Made by a program: the position numbers and the translations under genes. Below are positions 35,441 through 39,843 of a DNA stretch of 39,843 bases, in pieces. The notes below the pieces were generated by a model. It did no database searches. It was not told the DNA's origin and saw nothing but the letters and a program-made list of their open reading frames with translations. The stretch's first letter is position 1; each line of letters begins with the position of its first letter. Source of the stretch: an uncultured Collinsella sp. (GTDB lineage: Bacteria > Actinomycetota > Coriobacteriia > Coriobacteriales > Coriobacteriaceae). The stretch covers positions 1 through 39,843 of the forward strand of contig UQMD01000021.1 of assembly GCA_900542155.1 (NCBI GenBank), in the 5' to 3' direction.

Positions 35441-36175
35441 ATGCAGTACTCACAGGAAGTGGAGAACATGTGCCCCGTTGCCAAGGGTGCATACCACGGC
35501 CCCGCACCCATCCCCGAGGAGGGCAAGTGGGTCCAGGCTAAGGAGATTTCCGACATCTCCGGTCTTACGCACGGTGTGGGTTGGTGCGCACCTCAGCAGG
35601 GCGCCTGCAAGCTCACGCTGAACGTCAAGGACGGCATCATCGAGGAGGCCCTCGTTGAGACCATCGGCTGCTCGGGCATGACCCACTCTGCCGCCATGGC
35701 TTCCGAGATCCTTCCCGGTAAGACCATCCTCGAGGCCCTCAACACCGACCTCGTCTGCGACGCCATCAACGTTGCTATGCGCGAGATCTTCCTGCAGATC
35801 GTTTACGGCCGCAGCCAGACCGCGTTCTCCGAGGGCGGCCTGCCCGTGGGCGCCTCCCTCGACGACCTCGGCAAGGGCCTTCGCTCTCAGGTCGGCACCA
35901 TGTTCGGCACCAAGGCCAAGGGCGCTCGTTACCTCGAGCTCGCTCAGGGCTACGTCACCCGCATGGCTCTCAACGACAAGAACGAGATCATCGCATTCGA
36001 GTTCCTGAACCTCGGCAAGTTCACCGACGCCGTCAAGGCCGGCAAGACCCCCGAGGAGGCCATCGCTGGCGCTATGGGCCACTATGGTCAGTGGGAGAAC
36101 GCTGCCAAGTACATCGACCCGCGCACCGACGAGGAGACTCACTCCGTCGCCAGCGTGTTCCCGGTTCACGAGTAG
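35441..36175 (+). CDS. IscU/NifU-like scaffold protein paired with GGGtGRT protein
   Basis: 244-aa protein with an N-terminal Fe-S-scaffold-like part: WCAPQQGACKL (two Cys), then ETIGCSGMTHSAAMASEIL, resembling the G-C-x-x-x-x-x-S-x-A segment of IscU/SufU, and LVCDAINVAM further on. The C-terminal 100 residues (GARYLELAQGYV onward) are specific to this family. Homologues in gut anaerobes sit beside the GGGtGRT gene and are annotated as iron-sulfur assembly scaffolds; the actual role is not established. The ATG at 35441 follows GAGAGGAGAGGC directly; the frame is open further upstream but without an RBS. Codon use is extremely regular, which suggests high expression. The next gene starts 18 bases downstream, so the two form an operon. 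Confidence 0.85.
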   Translation: MQYSQEVENMCPVAKGAYHGPAPIPEEGKWVQAKEISDISGLTHGVGWCAPQQGACKLTLNVKDGIIEEALVETIGCSGMTHSAAMASEILPGKTILEALNTDLVCDAINVAMREIFLQIVYGRSQTAFSEGGLPVGASLDDLGKGLRSQVGTMFGTKAKGARYLELAQGYVTRMALNDKNEIIAFEFLNLGKFTDAVKAGKTPEEAIAGAMGHYGQWENAAKYIDPRTDEETHSVASVFPVHE

Positions 36176-36193
36176 AAAGGGAGGGAAATAACT

Positions 36194-37198
36194 ATGACTG
36201 TTACGTTCGAAGGTTACGAGCGCCGCGCTGACAAGATCAACAAGTGCCTCGCCGACAACGGCATCGCCTCCCTCGAGGAAGCTCTGCAGATCTGCACCGA
36301 CAAGGGCTTCAACCCGCGTGAGATCGTCAACAACACCCAGTCCATCGCCTTCCAGAACGCCGAGTGGGCCTACACCCTCGGTTGCGCTCTCGCTGTCAAG
36401 CGTGGCGCCAAGACCGCTTCTGAGGCTGCCGCCATCATCGGCGAGGGTATCCAGGCCTTCACCGTTCCCGGCTCCGTTGCCGAGGACCGCAAGGTCGGTC
36501 TGGGCCACGGCAACCTGGGCGCTATGCTGCTCTCCGACGACACCGAGTGCTTCGCCTTCCTGGCTGGCCACGAGTCCTTCGCTGCCGCTGAGGGCGCTAT
36601 CGGCCTGGCTCTGAACGCCAACAAGGCTCGCAAGAAGCCGCTGCGCGTTATCCTCAACGGTCTGGGCAAGGACGCCGCTCAGATCATCGCCCGCATCAAC
36701 GGCTTCACCTACGTGAAGACCCAGTTCGACTACTACACGGGCGAGCTCAAGGTCGTCGAGACCATCCCCTACTCCGATGGTCCCCGCGCTGCCGTTAACT
36801 GCTACGGTTCCGATGACGTCCGCGAGGGCGTTGCCATCATGTGGCACGAGAACGTCGACATCTCGATCACCGGTAACTCCACCAACCCCACGCGCTTCCA
36901 GCACCCCGTCGCTGGCACCTACAAGAAGGAGCGCCTCGAGGCTGGCAAGAAGTACTTCTCCGTCGCTTCTGGTGGCGGCACTGGCCGTACCCTGCACCCG
37001 GACAACATGGGCGCCGGCCCTGCCTCTTACGGCATGACCGACACCATGGGCCGCATGCACTCCGACGCCCAGTTCGCCGGTTCTTCCTCCGTGCCTGCGC
37101 ACGTCGACATGATGGGTCTCATCGGCATGGGCAATAACCCCATGGTCGGTGCCACCGTCGCCTGCGCTGTCGCCGTCGAGGAGGCCCTCAAGGCCTAG
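36194..37198 (+). CDS. GGGtGRT-family protein
   Basis: 334-aa cytoplasmic protein of the GGGtGRT family, named for the Gly-rich motif seen here as VASGGGTGRTLHPDN (about residues 259-273). Other conserved parts are GLGHGNLGAMLLS, LAGHESFAAAEGAIG, HENVDISITGNSTNPTRFQHP and the end MGLIGMGNNPMVGATVA. No enzymatic motif I know fits, although the Gly-rich loop could bind a nucleotide or phosphate. It carries several Cys residues (for example KCLADN, QICTDK, LGCALAV). It is always found with the IscU-like partner in the genomes I recall, which hints at a cluster- or sulfur-related complex. GGGAGGGAAATAACT precedes the ATG. Strong terminator downstream; codon bias suggests abundance. Confidence 0.88.
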   Translation: MTVTFEGYERRADKINKCLADNGIASLEEALQICTDKGFNPREIVNNTQSIAFQNAEWAYTLGCALAVKRGAKTASEAAAIIGEGIQAFTVPGSVAEDRKVGLGHGNLGAMLLSDDTECFAFLAGHESFAAAEGAIGLALNANKARKKPLRVILNGLGKDAAQIIARINGFTYVKTQFDYYTGELKVVETIPYSDGPRAAVNCYGSDDVREGVAIMWHENVDISITGNSTNPTRFQHPVAGTYKKERLEAGKKYFSVASGGGTGRTLHPDNMGAGPASYGMTDTMGRMHSDAQFAGSSSVPAHVDMMGLIGMGNNPMVGATVACAVAVEEALKA

Positions 37199-37233
37199 TC
37201 GCGCCCGCGCGATGCTCACATAGTTGAGCTTTG

Positions 37234-37266
37234 GAGCCGCTACCTTTCGGGGTAGCGGCTCTTTTT
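37234..37266 (+). terminator. Intrinsic terminator after the GGGtGRT gene
   Basis: GAGCCGCTACC (37234-37244) pairs perfectly with GGTAGCGGCTC (37251-37261), loop TTTCGG, followed by TTTTTG. It lies 36 bases after the stop and closes the two-gene operon. Confidence 0.92.
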
Positions 37267-37454
37267 GTTTACGCTGTCGCAGGGCAGCTAATGCCGATAT
37301 ATCAGTTGGGGCGAAATACGAGATGTGATGAGACGGAGCGTCAGAACGTCCATGACGCCCACCTGCCATATTTGCCCTTTACCGATTTGCCGAGTCTTTG
37401 CGGCCCCATTGCCGATCACCCATGCGACAATGCGCCGGACGAGAAAGGAATCCG

Positions 37455-38981
37455 ATGGAATCGACTGATGTACTGGTAATTGGATCTGGCATTGCGGGCC
37501 TTTGCGCCGCCATCGAAGCGGCACGCACGGGCGCAACCGTCGCTGTGGCAAGCGCCGGCAAGACTATGAGTGGATCGAGCTTCTTCCCCGGAACCTGGGG
37601 CCTGGGGCTTATCGGACCCGTTAACGAAGACGACGAACAAGACCTCATCGATACCATCCAGACCGTTGGTGGCGGCGTCGCCGACCCCGAGCTTGTCCAG
37701 ACGTTTGTCCACGGCATTCCCCAGGCAATTGAATGGCTCGAGCAAGACCTGGGCGTTGAGCTCCAGCGTCCGCAAAGCGCCGAGAGCGCCCAGCAAAAGC
37801 AGTTTATCCCCTGCTTTGACCACAAGACGCGCATGTGGCGCGGCCTCACCCGCAAGCCCCTTGAGGACGCTCTGACGACCCGGATCGAGTCGCTCGGCAT
37901 TCGCCTGCTCCCCCGCCATGAGCTTATCGACCTTGTTGAAGATACGGACGGAAAGATTGTCGGCGCCACGCTCTACGACCGGACAAACGAGCGTCTCGTG
38001 CCTATGGCAGTCAAGGCCACTATCATCGCTGCGGGCGGCACGGGTGGCCTGTTCGAGCGCAGCCTCACTTCCGCCGACGTGCTCAGCTCATCACAGGCTA
38101 TCGCGCTGGCGCACGGTGCGTCCCTTACTAATATAGAGTTCATGCAGATGATGCCCGGCTTTATAGAGCCCAAGCGAAACCTTGTTTTTAACGAGAAGAC
38201 CTGGCGCTACGTCAAGTTCGACCAGCCGGTCGATAACGCCGACGATAAGCTCGACGATCTGCTCGAGCAACGCTCCGGATATGGTCCCTTCACTTCGCGT
38301 CTGGATTCTCGCGCTATCGACCTAGCCATCGACCAAGCGGGAGCCGAAGGCCTGGCGCTCCGCTACGATTTCCCCCGCGAGGATGTCCCAGAGTTTGTGC
38401 AGACCTTTGCCACCTGGCTGCAAGACGAGCACGGCATCGCCCCGACTGACGAGATGCGCGTTGCGATGTATGCCCACGCCGCTAACGGCGGTATCAAGAT
38501 CGACATGACCGCGTACACGGGCGTTGAGGGCCTCTACGCCTGCGGTGAGGCAACAGGCGGCATGCACGGCGCCGACCGCATCGGCGGCTTGTCAAGCGCC
38601 AACGGCATCGTGTTTGGGCGCATCGCGGGCGTCTCAGCGGCTCACGCGGCACTGGACGCTCCCGAGGCGGCCGCTCCGATGGATATCGCCCTCCCTCAGT
38701 ATGGCATTGCCACAACAGATGCCGAACGCCTGACACACAGCCTTAAGCACACGATGAGCACCTATTGCATGATCAACAGGACCGAAGCAGGTCTATCCAA
38801 GGCCCTGCAACAGCTTGAAAGCCTGAAAGACGAGGCAACGGCGCTGAGCAAGCCACACGCCAATGACAGCGAGATCGCAGCCCTCGCCCGCCTGCAATCG
38901 CAGATTCAACTAGCACAGGAAATGGTCAAAGCCATGCACAAGCGGACCGAAAGCCTGGGTTCGCACTATCGATCGAATTAA
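37455..38981 (+). CDS. FAD-dependent oxidoreductase, fumarate reductase/aspartate oxidase-like
   Basis: 508-aa flavoprotein of the FAD_binding_2 family. The Rossmann start VLVIGSGIAGLCAAIEAA, the ASAGKTMSGSSFFPG flavin segment, IIAAGGTGGLFERS, and the C-terminal GLYACGEATGGMHGADRIGG (flavin-contacting) followed by SSANGIVFGRIAG are clear. The capping region has HAANGGIKID where fumarate reductases have H-x-T-x-GG, so the substrate may be a different dicarboxylate or aspartate. A helical C-terminal tail (about 410-508) resembles those of FrdA/NadB. The ATG at 37455 is chosen because GAGAAAGGAA precedes it. No signal peptide, haem motif, nadA or nadC accompanies it, so it is not placed in a pathway. 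NadB is the main alternative. It stands alone between two terminators. Confidence 0.8.
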   Translation: MESTDVLVIGSGIAGLCAAIEAARTGATVAVASAGKTMSGSSFFPGTWGLGLIGPVNEDDEQDLIDTIQTVGGGVADPELVQTFVHGIPQAIEWLEQDLGVELQRPQSAESAQQKQFIPCFDHKTRMWRGLTRKPLEDALTTRIESLGIRLLPRHELIDLVEDTDGKIVGATLYDRTNERLVPMAVKATIIAAGGTGGLFERSLTSADVLSSSQAIALAHGASLTNIEFMQMMPGFIEPKRNLVFNEKTWRYVKFDQPVDNADDKLDDLLEQRSGYGPFTSRLDSRAIDLAIDQAGAEGLALRYDFPREDVPEFVQTFATWLQDEHGIAPTDEMRVAMYAHAANGGIKIDMTAYTGVEGLYACGEATGGMHGADRIGGLSSANGIVFGRIAGVSAAHAALDAPEAAAPMDIALPQYGIATTDAERLTHSLKHTMSTYCMINRTEAGLSKALQQLESLKDEATALSKPHANDSEIAALARLQSQIQLAQEMVKAMHKRTESLGSHYRSN

Positions 38982-39023
38982 ACTGGACACCTATCTAGAG
39001 CAGAGCACAACTAATCGATATCT

Positions 39024-39059
39024 ATGGGCCCCGTGACCTCGAAGTGGCACGGGGCCCAT
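39024..39059 (+). terminator. GC-rich hairpin after the flavoprotein gene
   Basis: ATGGGCCCCGTG (39024-39035) pairs perfectly with CACGGGGCCCAT (39048-39059). The following bases are TCGTGTCC, a poor T-run, so termination is likely but not certain. Confidence 0.6.
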
Positions 39060-39142
39060 TCGTGTCCGCACGGCAGCGTATCCTTATTCTGAGTACAGAG
39101 CGGGCAAAGCGCGCATAGACAATAGATCAGCGAGGAGGAGAT

Positions 39143-39505
39143 ATGGACAGTAGAGATATCGAGAAGTGGCGTGTCGAACTTGATAGCTGCGCCAATGTGG
39201 AAGACGGCGTTGAGTATTGGCTCGCACGCGATTTAATGGAACCCATGGGATACACTCGATGGGAGAACTTCGCCGAAGTTGTTAAGAGGGCAAAAGTCTC
39301 GTGCGAAACAAATAAAACTCCAGTTGATTCCCATTTTCGTGACACCACGAAAATGATAACTGCCGGTGTCGCCGCTCGCGCGGTTAAAGACTACAAGCTT
39401 ACGCGCTATGCATGCTATTTAATCGCCCAAAACGGAGATTCAAACAAGCCAGAGATCGCGCTCGCCTAGGCATACTTTGCCGTGCAGACGCGCCGGTTTT
39501 ACTGA
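39143..39505 (+). pseudogene. dinD: DinD-like (DNA-damage-inducible, Bro-N type) gene, nonsense and truncated
   Basis: The first 108 codons match the N-terminal domain of DinD: EYWLARDLMEPMGYTRWENF, VKRAKVSCE, HFRDTTKMI and the hallmark RYACYLIAQNGDSNKPEIALA. Then TAG (39467-39469) stands where the family has Gln (CAG to TAG), and the frame goes on AYFAVQTRR, the expected continuation, before FY and a TGA at 39503. DinD is normally about 270-290 aa, so more than half is missing. GAGGAGGAG upstream of the ATG shows a working RBS. The loss has two causes: a point mutation and replacement of the 3' part by the repeat array that follows. Confidence 0.8.
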
Positions 39506-39572
39506 TCCCCAGGGTAGACTCGATCTGTGAAAGCGGCCGTGCCCTTTCGGGTTCGACCCCATGTACTGTTAA

Positions 39573-39600
39573 CAAAAAACGGCCAACCGAAGTTGACCGT
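39573..39600 (-). terminator. Hairpin with T-run on the minus strand, repeat copy 1
   Basis: Stem ACGGcCAAC/GTTGaCCGT (39579-39600) with loop CGAA; on the minus strand it is followed by TTTTTTG. It has the form of an intrinsic terminator for minus-strand transcription. It recurs in copy 2. Confidence 0.6.
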
Positions 39601-39748
39601 CTTAACAATCTTTGGTGGGCCGTCAGGGGGTCAGCCTGCTGCGCAGGCGGCCGCTGCGGCGCTTCGCGCCTTGCGCGCTGCGCTGGCAAATGCTCGCGCA
39701 TTTCCTCAGCTCCGCGCCCTTACGGGTTCGACCCCATGTACTGTTAAC

Positions 39749-39781
39749 AAAAAAAAGACGGCCAACTTTCGTTGACCGTCT
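39749..39781 (-). terminator. Hairpin with T-run on the minus strand, repeat copy 2
   Basis: AGACGGcCAAC/GTTGaCCGTCT (39756-39781) with loop TTTC, longer by two pairs than copy 1 and followed on the minus strand by a run of about eight T. The loop differs from copy 1 while the stem is kept, which suggests selection for the structure. Confidence 0.6.
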
Positions 39782-39843
39782 AAACATGCTTTGGTGGGCC
39801 GTCAGGGGGTCAGCCTGCTGCGCAGGCGGCCGCTGCGGCGCTT

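Larger units (their letters stand above)
39536..39843. repeat. 175-bp hairpin-rich tandem repeat, two copies seen, cut by window end
   Basis: Copy 1 runs from about 39548 to 39722 and copy 2 from 39723 to the window end, with the same anchors (CGGGTTCGACCCCATGTACT, then the TTTGGTGGGCCGTCAGGGGG segment). Each unit contains several short perfect stems: GCCTGC/GCAGGC (39634-39648), GGCGC/GCGCC (39658-39670), AAATGC/GCATTT (39688-39703), and a GACGG..CAAC/GTTG..CCGTC hairpin. No ORF is conserved between the copies, so a structured DNA/RNA role is more likely than coding. Confidence 0.75.

Noticed and set aside
39548..39560. GGTTCGA-type sequence as a tRNA T-arm
   Set aside because: No acceptor stem, anticodon arm or CCA end could be assembled around it on either strand.

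Overview
The window reads as chromosome of a Gram-positive, moderately GC-rich anaerobe, most likely a gut Coriobacteriia member of the Collinsella type. That assignment is an inference. It rests on giant secreted ricin-type lectin/muralytic proteins, a rrf2-sufCBDSU operon, a GGGtGRT-family gene pair, sortase-type surface proteins and BspA-like surface-repeat debris. No rRNA, tRNA or CRISPR array was found.

Layout. (1) 1-18,500 is a cell-envelope region. A family 2 glycosyltransferase (+) faces four very large minus-strand genes (1132-1659 aa). Each encodes an exported protein built from tandem ricin-B beta-trefoils (8, 6, 6 and 6 by my count of Q-x-W-type motifs). Each ends in a different peptidoglycan-directed domain: amidase (with an extra N-terminal GH25), NlpC/P60, C39-like peptidase, and L,D-transpeptidase. 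A headless NlpC/CHAP-like fragment lies between two of them. A dTDP-glucose 4,6-dehydratase gene with a nonsense codon closes the region. (2) 18,500-23,800 is a mobile-element scrapyard around an intact four-gene plus-strand cassette: ABC-type AAA ATPase, TOPRIM-like protein, zinc-ribbon/helical protein, and a 76-aa zinc-finger/hydrophobic protein. IS30 debris lies on the left; DUF285/BspA and IS21 debris lie on the right. This is my best candidate for an undescribed, probably anti-phage, system. (3) 23,800-28,300 holds, on the minus strand, an AAA-ATPase-like/PD-(D/E)XK-type protein with damaged active-site motifs, a sortase-anchored secreted protein, and a type VII MntA-HepT toxin-antitoxin pair. 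(4) 28,273-34,236 is the Fe-S assembly locus: a divergent Rrf2 regulator and sufC-B-D-S-U, with similar GGGACAAA/TTTGTCCC inverted repeats at both ends. (5) 34,237-39,000 holds a RAYT-like Y1 transposase with an altered HUH motif, an IscU-like/GGGtGRT gene pair, and a fumarate-reductase-like flavoprotein. (6) 39,143-39,843 holds a broken dinD homologue running into a 175-bp hairpin-rich tandem repeat cut by the window end.

How the parts fit together. The lectin enzymes probably bind the cell's own glycan (or host glycans) and remodel or cleave peptidoglycan; the nearby glycosyltransferase and rmlB remnant suggest an adjoining surface-polysaccharide locus. The suf operon and the GGGtGRT pair both relate to Fe-S biology. 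Mobile-element debris, the RAYT, the toxin-antitoxin pair and the four-gene cassette mark the middle as an accessory region. Codon use looks mixed and less GC-rich in the lectin genes and strongly C/G-ending in suf and GGGtGRT; this is a visual judgement, not a calculation.
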